The notes under the pieces: generated by a model
What the model was told of the DNA's origin: nothing
Databases searched by the model: none
The model's input: the letters and a program-made list of their open reading frames with translations, nothing else
Assembly: GCA_036268075.1 (NCBI GenBank)
Contig: DATAUV010000060.1
Location: forward strand, 26,780-90,779
DNA: 64,000 nucleotides
DNA from: DATARH01 sp036268075
Lineage (GTDB): Bacteria > Pseudomonadota > Alphaproteobacteria > ATCC43930 > CGMCC-115725
Reading direction: 5' to 3'
Part shown: one piece after another, positions 15,919 through 24,820 of the stretch
Position numbering within the stretch: the first letter of the stretch is position 1
Layout of the letters: each line of letters begins with the position of its first letter
Translations under genes and position numbers: made by a program

Positions 15919-17593
15919 GCCGGCGACGCTGGTCGAGCTGCTGCACCGGCGGGCCGTCGCACAGGGAGAGGAACGCGCTTACGTCGCCCTCGCCGATCGC
16001 GGCGGTGAGGAGGCCGCGATTACCTTCGCCGAGCTGCACCGCCGAGCGACGGCACTAGCCGGCCGGCTCGCGGGCTTGGCGGCGCCGGGCGAACGGGCGC
16101 TGCTGCTGTTCCCGAGCGGGATCGAGTTTGTCGTCGCGCTCTTCGCCTGCCTCGGCGCCGGGATCATCGCCGTGCCGCTGATGCCGCCCCGCCGCAACGC
16201 GACGCGCGACGCCAGCGCCGGCATCCTCGCCGATTGCACGCCCCGTCTCGCGCTGTCGACGGCGGGGCTGACCGGCGGGCTGAGGGACAGGCTCGGCGGC
16301 GGCGACCTCGCCTGGGTCGCCAGCGACGAGGCTGGGGACGCCGCGCTGCCGGAGCCGCGGACCGGCGACGTCGCGCTGTTGCAATACACTTCGGGCTCGA
16401 CCTCGGCGCCGAAGGGCGTGGTCGTCACCCATGCCAATCTGCTGGCGAACTCGGCGATGATCCGGGCCGCGTTCGGGAACACGGCGCGCTCGACCTATGT
16501 GAGCTGGCTGCCGCACTACCACGACATGGGGCTGATCATCCATCTGCTGCAGTCGCTCTATCTCGGGTCGCTCGGGGTGCTGCTGTCGCCGGTCGCGTTT
16601 TTGCAGCGCCCGCTCAACTGGCTGCGGGCGATCAGCGACTATCGCGCCGAGGTCTCGGGCGGCCCCAATTTCGGCTACGAGCTGTGCGCGAGCCGATATC
16701 GGCCGGAACAGATGACGGGCATCGACCTGTCATCATGGCGGGTCGCGGTCAACGGTGCCGAGCCGGTGCGCGAGGGCACGATCCGCCGCTTTACCGAACT
16801 GTTCGCGCCGCACGGCTTTGCCGCGACGACGATGCACCCGGCCTATGGCATGGCCGAGGCGACCGTGCTGGTGTCGGCCGGGCCACGCGGCGGCGGCCCG
16901 GTGACGCGGCGGCTCAGCCGGGCGCAGTTGCAGAACGGCCTCGTCGCCGCACCGGAAAGCGATGAGGACGCGCAGCCGGCGGTCGGGTGCGGGCGCGCGC
17001 TGCCCGAGGAGCGGATCGCGATCGCCGATCCCGAGACGCGGCGCCGGCTCGGAGCCGACGAAATCGGCGAGATCTGGGTCGCGGGGCCGAATGTGACGCA
17101 TGGCTACTGGGGCAACCGCGAGGCGAGCGCGGAGGCTTTTGGCGCCGCCATCTCCGACGAGGACGAGGCGTGCTGGCTGCGCACCGGCGATCTCGGTTTT
17201 CTCGACGCGGCCGGGCAATTGTTCGTCACCGGACGGATCAAGGACATCATCATCATCCGCGGCGCCAACCACTACCCCCAGGACATCGAGCATACGGTCG
17301 AGACCGCGGACCCGGCGCTGGCCGCGCATGGCGGCGCGGCCTTCGCGGTGCCGGACGATCACGGCGGCGACCGGCTCGTCGTCGTGCAGGAGGTCGAGCG
17401 CAGCCGGCGCCACCACGCCGAGCCGGCCGCGCTCGCCGCGCGCATCCGCGAGGCGATCGTCAGCGGTCACGACATCGTGCCGTATGCCGTCACGCTGCTC
17501 CGTCCGGGCGCGTTGCCCAAGACCACCAGCGGCAAGGTCCAGCGCGCGCAAAGCCGCCGGCTGTGGCTCGAAGGCGGGCTGGACATTCTTTAG
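15911..17593 (+). CDS. Fatty acyl-AMP ligase (FAAL)
   Basis: Adenylate-forming enzyme of about 560 aa that activates a fatty acid as acyl-AMP and passes it to a carrier protein. Motifs: P-loop-like LQYTSGSTSAPKGVVVTH, SWLPHYHDMGLI, the NGAEPV segment, HPAYGMAEATV, and LRTGDLGF, followed by GRIKDIIIIRGANHYPQDIE and PKTTSGKVQRA. The HPxYGMAEAT and NHYPQDIE patterns are characteristic of FAALs. I place the start at GTG 15911, which overlaps the ACP stop; an upstream in-frame ATG would read through the ACP gene in another frame. No polyketide synthase follows, which is unusual for a FAAL. Confidence 0.9.
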   Translation: MAEPATLVELLHRRAVAQGEERAYVALADRGGEEAAITFAELHRRATALAGRLAGLAAPGERALLLFPSGIEFVVALFACLGAGIIAVPLMPPRRNATRDASAGILADCTPRLALSTAGLTGGLRDRLGGGDLAWVASDEAGDAALPEPRTGDVALLQYTSGSTSAPKGVVVTHANLLANSAMIRAAFGNTARSTYVSWLPHYHDMGLIIHLLQSLYLGSLGVLLSPVAFLQRPLNWLRAISDYRAEVSGGPNFGYELCASRYRPEQMTGIDLSSWRVAVNGAEPVREGTIRRFTELFAPHGFAATTMHPAYGMAEATVLVSAGPRGGGPVTRRLSRAQLQNGLVAAPESDEDAQPAVGCGRALPEERIAIADPETRRRLGADEIGEIWVAGPNVTHGYWGNREASAEAFGAAISDEDEACWLRTGDLGFLDAAGQLFVTGRIKDIIIIRGANHYPQDIEHTVETADPALAAHGGAAFAVPDDHGGDRLVVVQEVERSRRHHAEPAALAARIREAIVSGHDIVPYAVTLLRPGALPKTTSGKVQRAQSRRLWLEGGLDIL

Positions 17594-17635
17594 GCGATAC
17601 CGCTTAAGTCCCCGTGGGTTTGGGGACGTGAGCGG

Positions 17636-18097
17636 ATGGGTACATTCGAGGCGCGCGGCGGCGGTTGGCGCTGCCTGGTCGTGGCGGCGCTGGCGCTGCT
17701 GCCGGCAGCCTGCGCCGATTTCGGGTTCAGCCCGCGGGAAAATCAGATCATCGGCGTGTGGACGACAAGCGACAAGGCCCAGGTGTCGTTTCGCGAGGAC
17801 ACGGTCGTGCTGAGCTCGCCGAGCGGCGCCGCGACCCCGATCACGGCAAGCGAATGCAATGGTGGGTTCTTTTTCCACTACGGCCGAATGACCAGCCAGT
17901 CGCTGAGCGGCATCGCCGCGGCGCAGCCCGATGTCAGCAAGAAGCTGTCGGCGATGCTGGTCGCGCCGGTCTATCCGGTCGCGGAGCTCGGCTGCGACCA
18001 CGGCACCAGCACCTATGTGATGCTCGACGACCACGATCTCGTCGCGATCTACCGCGACCGCGACGTGGTCGGGCTCGACCGCATGACGCGACCCTGA
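17636..18097 (+). CDS. Hypothetical lipoprotein
   Basis: 153-aa protein of unknown function. A signal peptide (VVAALALLPAAC) with a lipobox-like LPAAC predicts lipid attachment around C25. The mature protein has a conserved-looking IIGVWTTSDKAQVSF opening, as found in small envelope proteins that bind or sense something, but no domain is recognised. Its stop overlaps the next start (TGATG), so it is translated together with the DUF1491 gene. Confidence 0.72.
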   Translation: MGTFEARGGGWRCLVVAALALLPAACADFGFSPRENQIIGVWTTSDKAQVSFREDTVVLSSPSGAATPITASECNGGFFFHYGRMTSQSLSGIAAAQPDVSKKLSAMLVAPVYPVAELGCDHGTSTYVMLDDHDLVAIYRDRDVVGLDRMTRP

Positions 18098-18435
18098 TGG
18101 AGGCCCGCCTCAAAAGCGGGATCTGGGTCAAGGCGCTGATCCGGCGCTGCGACATCGCCGCGATCGGGGTGGCGGTGACGCGGCGCGGCGACCCGGACGC
18201 CGGGGCGATCCTCATAAAGCTGTGCGACCGCGACGCCGGCGCTTCGGTCCTGGCGCAAACCCGCCGCGCCGACGGCACGCTCGGCTGGATGCGCATGACC
18301 GGCCCCGACCCGGTCGCCGAAAGCGAGGCGGATACCTATATCGAGCGTCAGCGCAGCCGCGACCCCGATCTGTGGGTCGTCGAGGTCGACCGGGGGTCGA
18401 TCGACGAGCTGCTGGATACCCCGATCATCGCCTAG
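18097..18435 (+). CDS. DUF1491 family protein
   Basis: Small cytoplasmic protein, 112 aa, matching the alphaproteobacterial DUF1491 family: MEARLKSGIWVKALIRRCD at the start, GDPDAGAILIKL in the middle and YIERQRSRDPDLWVVEVD near the end. Function unknown. ATG 18097 overlaps the previous stop by one base. Confidence 0.85.
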   Translation: MEARLKSGIWVKALIRRCDIAAIGVAVTRRGDPDAGAILIKLCDRDAGASVLAQTRRADGTLGWMRMTGPDPVAESEADTYIERQRSRDPDLWVVEVDRGSIDELLDTPIIA

Positions 18436-18443
18436 GAGGTTCG

Positions 18444-19079
18444 ATGGTTTCGCCGAACCTGTCATCCGACATCCCCGCCCATCCCGACATCGAAGTCGCC
18501 GAGGTCACGACCGGGTTCTCCCGGTTCCTGCGCATGGACGTCGTGCGCTTTCGCCACCGGCTGTATTCGGGCGCGTGGAGCGGCGAGCGGCTCTACGACG
18601 TGACGCGGATCGGGGATGCCGTGGCGATCGTGCTGTACGACCCCGACACCGACCGGCTGGTTCTGGTCGAGCAGTTGCGGCTGCCGCCGGTTTATGCCGG
18701 GTGCTCGCCGTGGCAGCTCGAAACCGTCGCCGGCCTCGTCGAGCCGGGCGAACCGTATGACGAGGTGGCGCGGCGGGAGACACGGGAAGAGGCCGGGATC
18801 GACATCGTCGGCGACCTTATTCCGATCCAGCGCTACATCCCGATGACCGGCTCGTCGGACGAGGCGGTGATGCTGTTCTGCGGCCGCGTCGATGCGACCC
18901 GCGCCGGCGGTACCCACGGCCTCGCCGAGGAGAACGAGGATATCCGCGTCGTCGTCAAAACCTGGACCGAGGCCGGGGCGATGCTCGATGCCGGCGAGAT
19001 CGACGCCGGACATACGCTGATCGGATTGTATTGGCTGTTCCGGCATAGGGAACGGGTGCGGAAGGCTTGGGGGTTTTGA
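18444..19079 (+). CDS. Nudix hydrolase, ADP-ribose pyrophosphatase type
   Basis: Hydrolyses a nucleoside diphosphate linked to another moiety, most likely ADP-ribose. The Nudix box runs from about residue 97 to 119: GLVEPGEPYDEVARRETREE-AG, matching Gx5Ex7REUxEExGU. The preceding VEQLRLPPVY and following SSDEAVMLFCGRVD fit the ADP-ribose pyrophosphatase subgroup (211 aa). A strong ribosome site AGGAGGT (18434-18440) precedes ATG 18444. A palindromic repeat begins in its stop codon. Confidence 0.9.
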   Translation: MVSPNLSSDIPAHPDIEVAEVTTGFSRFLRMDVVRFRHRLYSGAWSGERLYDVTRIGDAVAIVLYDPDTDRLVLVEQLRLPPVYAGCSPWQLETVAGLVEPGEPYDEVARRETREEAGIDIVGDLIPIQRYIPMTGSSDEAVMLFCGRVDATRAGGTHGLAEENEDIRVVVKTWTEAGAMLDAGEIDAGHTLIGLYWLFRHRERVRKAWGF

Positions 19080-19152
19080 TGGGCTTCGCTGCGCTCAGCC
19101 CATCCTATGGGTTCGGTGCCGTAGGATGGGCTGAGCAACGCGAAGCCCATCA
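19077..19152. repeat. Palindromic dispersed repeat between convergent genes
   Basis: Left arm 19077-19110 (tgatgggcttcgctgcgctc ...) and right arm 19119-19152 (... gcgaagcccatca) form a long hairpin. It starts with the TGA of the Nudix gene and ends three bases before the dcd stop, so it can act as a terminator in both directions. It is closely related to the repeat at 58067 (GTAGGATGGG...GAGC...GCGAA..CCCATCA). Confidence 0.85.
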
Positions 19153-19154
19153 CC

Positions 19155-20321
19155 CTACCGAATCGGCAACTTCTTGAAATGTTTGGACAGTTGCAACCCC
19201 TGCCGCTGGTAGGACGAGCCGATGCCGCCGCCGTAGAGCTTGTCGGGGCGGGCGATCAGGCGCTCGTAGACGAGGCGGCCGACGATCTGGCCGTGCTCGA
19301 TCAGAAACGGCACCTCGTGCGAGCGCACCTCCAGCACGGCCCGGCTGCCGCGCCCGCCGGTTTCCTCGGCGCCGAAGCCGGGGTCGAAAAACCCGGCGTA
19401 ATGCACCCGGAACTCGCCGACGAACGTGTAATACGGCAGCATCTCGGCGGCGTTGTCGGGCGGCACGACCACCGCCTCGCGCGAGGCGAGGATGTAGAAA
19501 TCGTTGGGGTCGAGGATGATCCCCTCCCCGCGGCGCGAATAGACCGGCTCCCAGAAATCCCGGGGGTCGTAGTGGTCGACGCGGTCGACATCGATCACGT
19601 CGGTGTGCCGCCGCGCCTTGTAACCGACCATCCCGGTATCCGCATCGCCCGACACGTCGACGGTGAAGGCGAGGCCGTCGCGGATCGCGTCGAGCGGCGG
19701 CGCCTCCCCTTCCGGCAGCTCGACGAGCGCGGTCTCGGCGTGGAGACGGCGCAGCTCGGTATCGCTGAACGGCGGCGAGCCGCGGCGGATGCGAAGCTGG
19801 ACGAGGCGCGAGCCGGTGCGCACGAGGACGCTGAACGCGCGCGGCGAAATCTCGGCGTAGAGCGGGCCCTTATAGCTGTCGCGCACGCGGTCGAACTCGG
19901 TCGCGTGGTCGGTGATGAGGCGGGCGAAGACATCGAGCCGCCCGGTCGAGCTTTTCGGGTTGGCCGCGGCGGTCGTGCGGCTGCGCAGCGCCACCAGCTC
20001 CAGCAGCGGCACGATGTAGACGCAGTCTTTTTCGAGGACGGCGCCGCGCGTCAGGTCGATCCGGTGCATCGACAATTCGTCGAGCTTGTCGCGCACCGTA
20101 TGGCGCATGCCCGGGAGGAAGCTCGCCCGTACCCGGTAGGCGACCTCGCCGAGCCTGAGGTCGATGCTCGCCGGCTGGATCTGGTCGTCGCCGATCGGCT
20201 CGGACCCCTGGATCTCATGCCCGAGCCTGATCGCGGCGCGCAGCATCTGCGACGGCAACAGCCCGGTCGAGCGCTCGCTCTCCGCGATCGGAAACAGCTC
20301 GCCTTCCGGAGGTTCGGTCAT
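19155..20321 (-). CDS. dcd: dCTP deaminase, double-domain form
   Basis: 2'-deoxycytidine 5'-triphosphate deaminase, 388 aa, which makes dUTP from dCTP for dTMP synthesis. It contains IQPASIDLRLGEVAYR near residue 48, SSTGRLDVFARLITD with the conserved SSxGR and RLDV, YKGPLYAEISPRAFSVLVR, and in the second half RRGEGIILDPNDFYILAS and PYYTFVGEFRVHYAGFFDPGFG. The length and second copy of the dUTPase-like fold fit the tandem Dcd form found in alphaproteobacteria. ATG 20321. Confidence 0.92.
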   Translation of the reverse strand: MTEPPEGELFPIAESERSTGLLPSQMLRAAIRLGHEIQGSEPIGDDQIQPASIDLRLGEVAYRVRASFLPGMRHTVRDKLDELSMHRIDLTRGAVLEKDCVYIVPLLELVALRSRTTAAANPKSSTGRLDVFARLITDHATEFDRVRDSYKGPLYAEISPRAFSVLVRTGSRLVQLRIRRGSPPFSDTELRRLHAETALVELPEGEAPPLDAIRDGLAFTVDVSGDADTGMVGYKARRHTDVIDVDRVDHYDPRDFWEPVYSRRGEGIILDPNDFYILASREAVVVPPDNAAEMLPYYTFVGEFRVHYAGFFDPGFGAEETGGRGSRAVLEVRSHEVPFLIEHGQIVGRLVYERLIARPDKLYGGGIGSSYQRQGLQLSKHFKKLPIR

Positions 20322-20622
20322 TCGAAGTAGTTCGCCCGCGGATAAACTGCGTATGTTCTACGGTAACGTGCCTCTCCGCGCAAAGCCGCACAGCTAGTGC
20401 CGAGAGCAAGAGCGTAAATGACAATTTGCATCGAATGACGATTCGTATGAGCGCGATCGGGTCCAAGTCTCACGCAAGAAGTCAGAGCGCGGAACGGGCG
20501 TCGGCGGACCGCCGGCTAACACGAGACGCCGCGTCGGCGAGTTCACCGGTCTTCGAGACGATTTGGAGCAACGTGGAGGATGAGGTCTACAACCCGTTAG
20601 ATTCGTGCGCCCCGGAACATCC
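20322..20622. other. Lower-GC intergenic region
   Basis: About 300 bp with clearly lower GC than the surroundings. A weak plus-strand frame (ATG 20435 or 20447, ending 20647) could code for about 65 residues ending DEVYNPLDSCAPEHPQSPKEKR, but base composition and start are unconvincing. Nothing else seen. Confidence 0.5.
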
Positions 20623-21963
20623 TCAATCGCCGAAGGAGAAGCGATAAAAAGCGCCTTCCGGAAAAAAGGCGTTGAAAATGGCTCCAGCGGCACGATCAAC
20701 CGAGATGGCGGAGCGGTCACTTTCGTGGATATTTCGACGGCACTTGCTCGCGATCGAAGGCACCGCGAGAAGCTCCGAACGCCCGAGTGACCTGCACATG
20801 AGCCGGAACGCGTGAGTCCAGCAGCGCCTCTCGGAGGGTTCCAAAAGCATAGAGTTCACCAGCTGAACTGTGTCGGCTACGGCGATATCGGTTTTGACCC
20901 AGAGAGCTCCGGTACGTACGGTCGCAAGTACTCCCATGGCGCGGAGCGAATCCCACGGTGAGGGGAGATCGTCCCAGTGTTGTCCTCCGACCACCGCCGC
21001 CACCGAATTCCAGGCCGTCCTTGCGTCGTCTACCGAACCTCGGCGCAGCGCCTCATAGAAGTGCTCGCGTCCGGACGATAACACGCTGTTTTTGACGATG
21101 ATTTGATCTAGATAGGCATCGTAAGAGGGGCCCGCTGAGGATGGGCGACTGCCCGGTCCGCCCCAGGCGATGTCGTCAGGCGCTACTATCTTGTGGCGAA
21201 ATCTTGGTGCAAATCCTTCCTTCGGCGAGCCCGGTAGTAGCCGATACAGGCGAAAGCGTGGCTCGGCCGCCGCCCGCGCTGCTGCCAATACCTCTCCATC
21301 CACTCCTAAGATTTGCCCGTCGTTGCGGATATAAATGTCTCGGAATGCTCGACGGCCGAGTCTTTCCGTGTGGTAACCGATTAGCCAAACAAGGCGAATT
21401 TTTGCCTTTTCATAGAAGTCCTGACGTCCCGTAATAACCGGCAAGTGGGTGGTAGAGAGCTGGATTTCGAAGGCCGCAGGATTGCCGCGCCACTGACGTG
21501 CGAATACGTCTGGATACACGTACTGACCGTCTGCAGCTTTCGTATATCGCCGGAACGAGATTCCGGCGGTCCGGCAATCGGTATCGAGTGCAAGTATCTC
21601 AGCCACAACGTTCGACAAAGCTTTGTGTTCTTCGCCCTCTTGCTGTCCGTGAAATTTGGCGGCATCGACAGATTTGATCGTCCCGCCGATGGCTCCAGCC
21701 CAGATGCAATCGCTGTGATCACCCGCAAAATGAACGCAGTGGCGCCGCCCAGTGACTGGGTGTTCCCGGCCATAAACAGCCTTTTTGCAATCTGCACACT
21801 TAAGGACGGGCTTCGCTGATCGCCGGCCTCTTGTCGCGTGTTCCCTGAAATCAGTCCACTCAGCCTCGGAAAACGCCTTCAAGTAGCCCTCAGCGCGGAT
21901 TGGCTCAGCATTCGGATCAACCCGTAAATCGAGAATTGCCTCAACAGTAAGGTTCTCTTCCAT
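20623..21963 (-). CDS. CoiA-like / DUF6035 protein with nuclease-like core
   Basis: A 446-aa protein. Residues about 55-86 contain a CxxC...H..C zinc-finger-like segment (CADCKKAVYG ... HCVHF ... DHSDC). Further on, YPDVFARQ and AFEIQLSTTHL followed by GRQDFYEKAKIRLVWLIGY match the D...ExQ core of the PD-(D/E)xK nuclease fold as seen in CoiA-like competence proteins and in DUF6035. The C-terminal half is not recognised. CoiA acts in DNA uptake in Gram-positives; DUF6035 function is unknown. The gene has lower GC than its neighbours, and no partner genes are beside it, so it is likely horizontally acquired. Confidence 0.7.
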   Translation of the reverse strand: MEENLTVEAILDLRVDPNAEPIRAEGYLKAFSEAEWTDFREHATRGRRSAKPVLKCADCKKAVYGREHPVTGRRHCVHFAGDHSDCIWAGAIGGTIKSVDAAKFHGQQEGEEHKALSNVVAEILALDTDCRTAGISFRRYTKAADGQYVYPDVFARQWRGNPAAFEIQLSTTHLPVITGRQDFYEKAKIRLVWLIGYHTERLGRRAFRDIYIRNDGQILGVDGEVLAAARAAAEPRFRLYRLLPGSPKEGFAPRFRHKIVAPDDIAWGGPGSRPSSAGPSYDAYLDQIIVKNSVLSSGREHFYEALRRGSVDDARTAWNSVAAVVGGQHWDDLPSPWDSLRAMGVLATVRTGALWVKTDIAVADTVQLVNSMLLEPSERRCWTHAFRLMCRSLGRSELLAVPSIASKCRRNIHESDRSAISVDRAAGAIFNAFFPEGAFYRFSFGD

Positions 21964-22216
21964 GTCTCAGTGGTCCGTTCGACTCATTTCCTAATATCGA
22001 GAGATAGTAGGACTGGCGCTCTCGTAATGGGAGAGTTTGACGGTTGACCTTCGAAACCCGCGCCTCTGCGAACTCAGACATCGCCGTTGTTGAACGAATC
22101 GGCAGATAACCGGAGCCTTCTCGCGTTGCGCGCTCCAGCCCGGCTTGCCCCTGCGCCCCTCCCGCCCGATATTGCTGTCCGGAACCGTGAGTGGCGAATC
22201 GCGCGGGAGCAAAAAC

Positions 22217-23230
22217 ATGGATATCCGCAACGGCTTTATCGATTCGATCGGCAACACGCCGCTGATAAAGCTGCGGCGCGCGTCGGAGATGACGGGGTGC
22301 ACGATCCTGGGCAAGGCCGAGTTCCTCAACCCGGGCGGGTCGGTGAAGGACCGCGCGGCGCTGTTCATCATCAAGGACGCGGAAGAACGCGGGCTGTTGA
22401 AGCCGGGCGGGGTGGTTGTCGAGGGCACGGCGGGGAATACCGGCATCGGCCTCGCGCTGGTCGGCAACGCGCTCGGCTACCGCAGCGTCATCGTCATGCC
22501 CGAGACGCAAAGCCAGGAAAAAAAGGACATGCTGCGGCTGTGCGGGGCCGATCTGCGCCTCGTGCCCGCGGTGCGGCTGACCGACCCGATGCACTACACC
22601 CATTATTCGGGGCGGCTCGCCGAGGAGATCGCGGCGAAGGAGCCGAACGGCGCGATCTGGGCCAACCAGTTCGACAACCTCGCCAACCGCCGCGCCCATT
22701 ACGAGACGACCGGCCCCGAGATCTGGCGCCAGACCGACGGCAAGGTCGACGGGTTCGTCTGCTCGGTCGGCACCGGCGGCACGCTCAGCGGCACCGGCAT
22801 CGCGCTCAAGCAGCGCAACCCGAACCTCCAGGTCTACCTCGCCGACCCGATGGGGTCGGGCATCTATAGCTGGTACGCGCGGCACGAGTTCAAGCCCGAG
22901 GGCAATTCGATCACCGAGGGCATCGGCAACAACCGCGAGACCAAAAACCTCGAAGGCTTCACCCCCGACGGCCAGTTCCAGGTCACCGACGAAGAAGCCC
23001 TGCCCGTCCTGTTCGACCTGGCGCAGGACGAGGGGCTGATCCTCGGCGGCTCGACGGCGATCAACGTCTGCGGCGCGATGCGGCTGGCGAAGGAGCTGGG
23101 GCCGGGCAAGACGATCGTCACGATCCTCGCCGACAGCGGCACCCGCTATCAGTCGAAGCTCTTCAACCCGGCGTTCCTGAGGGAGAAGGGCCTGCCGACG
23201 CCGAAATGGCTCGAAGGCGGCGGCGAATGA
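22217..23230 (+). CDS. cysK: Cysteine synthase A
   Basis: O-acetylserine sulfhydrylase, a PLP enzyme making L-cysteine. It is 337 aa from ATG 22217. The PLP lysine is K44 in NPGGSVKDR; the phosphate loop is GTAGNTG; DNLANRRAHYETTGPEIW and GTGGTLSGTG are the usual substrate and cofactor loops. An in-frame ATG 72 bases upstream is rejected because family proteins start close to IGNTPLIKL. The stop overlaps the alaX start (ATGA), an operon with sulfur genes. Confidence 0.94.
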   Translation: MDIRNGFIDSIGNTPLIKLRRASEMTGCTILGKAEFLNPGGSVKDRAALFIIKDAEERGLLKPGGVVVEGTAGNTGIGLALVGNALGYRSVIVMPETQSQEKKDMLRLCGADLRLVPAVRLTDPMHYTHYSGRLAEEIAAKEPNGAIWANQFDNLANRRAHYETTGPEIWRQTDGKVDGFVCSVGTGGTLSGTGIALKQRNPNLQVYLADPMGSGIYSWYARHEFKPEGNSITEGIGNNRETKNLEGFTPDGQFQVTDEEALPVLFDLAQDEGLILGGSTAINVCGAMRLAKELGPGKTIVTILADSGTRYQSKLFNPAFLREKGLPTPKWLEGGGE

Positions 23231-23937
23231 CCGAGCTTTTGTTTCGCGACGACGGCTATCTGCGCTCCTGCGAGGCGCGGGTGACGTCGGTCGACGAGCG
23301 CGGCATCCGGCTCGACCGCACCGTGTTCTATCCTAATGGCGGCGGGCAGCCGGGGGATATCGGCGCGCTGAGACTGGCCTCGGGCGAGACTGTCGCGATC
23401 GTCGACGCGGTCAAGGGCGACGGCGCCGACGACGTGATCCATGTGCCGGCGCCGGGCTCGGCTGCGCTGTCGCCGGGCGCGGCGGTGACGGCCGAGATCG
23501 ATTGGGAGCGGCGGCACCGGCTGATGCGGATGCATACGTGCCTGCACCTGCTTTGCGCGGTCGTGCCGGGGGCGGTGACGGGCGGACAGGTGTCCGACGG
23601 GCGCGGGCGGCTCGATTTCGACGTGCCGGGGTCGGCGCTCGACAAGGAAGAGATCACCGCCGGCATCAACAAGCTGATCGCCGAGGCGCATGACGCGACG
23701 CCCCGCTGGATCAGCGACGACGAGATGGCGGCGCATCCCGAGCTCGTGCGCACGATGACCGTCAAGCCGCCGAGCGGCGCCGGCCGGGTGCGGCTGATGG
23801 AGATCGCCGGCGTCGATTTGCAGCCCTGCGGGGGCACGCACGTCAAGAACACCGCCGAGATCGGCCCGGTCACGATCACCAAGATCGAAAACAAAGGCCG
23901 CCAGAACCGCCGGGTGAACATCGCGTTTGCCGAGTGA
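23227..23937 (+). CDS. alaX: Alanyl-tRNA editing protein AlaX-L
   Basis: Free-standing editing factor that removes wrongly charged serine or glycine from tRNA-Ala. The metal motif HTCLH is in MRMHTCLHLL, and CGGTHV with the final histidine and cysteine is near the C terminus. The N terminus DRTVFYPNGGGQPGD is the conserved beta-barrel opening of AlaX and AlaRS. 236 aa. It starts inside the cysK stop, so they are translationally coupled. Confidence 0.92.
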   Translation: MTELLFRDDGYLRSCEARVTSVDERGIRLDRTVFYPNGGGQPGDIGALRLASGETVAIVDAVKGDGADDVIHVPAPGSAALSPGAAVTAEIDWERRHRLMRMHTCLHLLCAVVPGAVTGGQVSDGRGRLDFDVPGSALDKEEITAGINKLIAEAHDATPRWISDDEMAAHPELVRTMTVKPPSGAGRVRLMEIAGVDLQPCGGTHVKNTAEIGPVTITKIENKGRQNRRVNIAFAE

Positions 23938-23946
23938 GGAAGCACC

Positions 23947-24807
23947 ATGCCCTATGCCCACCCCGAGGCGCTGGTCAGCACCGAGTGGCTGGCCGAGCAT
24001 CTGCGCGACCCGCATATCCGGGTGCTCGATTCCTCGTTCAAGCAGCCCGGAATCACGCCGACCGCACGGGCGGATTACGATGGCGGGCACATTCCCGGCG
24101 CGGTGTTCTTCGACATCGACGATGTCGCCGAACCGGGTACGTCCCTGCCCCACATGATCCCGTCGGCTGAGCGCTTCGCGGCGAAGATGGGGGAACGCGG
24201 GGTCGGCAACGGCGACAAGGTGATCGTGTACGACGCCAACGGCCTCTCCTCGGCCGCGCGGGCGTGGTGGATGATGCGGCTGTTCGGGCACGACGACGTC
24301 GCGCTGCTCGATGGCGGATTGCCGAAATGGAAGCGCGAGGGCCGGCCGCTCGAGACCGCGACGCCGGCGATCCCGCGGCGCGAGTTCACCGCCCGCTTCA
24401 ACCCGGCGATGGTGCGCGACAAGGCGGCGGTGATCGCCAACATGACCGGCAAGAACGAGCTGGTCGTCGACGCGCGCAGCGCCGGCCGCTTTGACGGCAG
24501 CGCAGAGGAGACCTGGCCCGGACGCCGCCGCGGCCACATCCCGGGCAGCCGCAACCTGCCCTTCGACCTGGTGACCGACCCGGAAACCAAACAGCTCAAG
24601 AGCGCCGAGGCGCTGGCGGATCTCTTTGCCGAGGCCGGCGTGCCGCTCGACGCGAAGATCGTGACGAGCTGCGGCTCCGGGGTGACGGCGTGCGCGGTCG
24701 CGTTCGCGCTGCACCTGATCGGGCATCCGGGCGCGGCGGTCTATGACGGGTCATGGTCGGAATGGGGCCTTCCGGACGGCCCGCCTATCGCGACCGGGCC
24801 GGCCTGA
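23947..24807 (+). CDS. sseA: 3-mercaptopyruvate sulfurtransferase
   Basis: Two-domain rhodanese fold protein, 286 aa. It transfers sulfur from 3-mercaptopyruvate to cyanide or thiols. The catalytic cysteine is C242 in CGSGVTAC, the loop typical of mercaptopyruvate enzymes rather than thiosulfate-specific rhodaneses (which have CRxGxR). The first domain contains YDGGHIPGAVFFDID. Context with cysK supports a role in sulfur metabolism. Confidence 0.92.
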   Translation: MPYAHPEALVSTEWLAEHLRDPHIRVLDSSFKQPGITPTARADYDGGHIPGAVFFDIDDVAEPGTSLPHMIPSAERFAAKMGERGVGNGDKVIVYDANGLSSAARAWWMMRLFGHDDVALLDGGLPKWKREGRPLETATPAIPRREFTARFNPAMVRDKAAVIANMTGKNELVVDARSAGRFDGSAEETWPGRRRGHIPGSRNLPFDLVTDPETKQLKSAEALADLFAEAGVPLDAKIVTSCGSGVTACAVAFALHLIGHPGAAVYDGSWSEWGLPDGPPIATGPA

Positions 24808-24820
24808 TCCCGGGGCGCCG

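Noticed and set aside
20435..20647. Small plus-strand gene of about 65-70 codons in the low-GC region
   Set aside because: Start is ambiguous, no ribosome site, no recognised similarity and it overlaps the end of the CoiA-like gene; left as part of the intergenic description.
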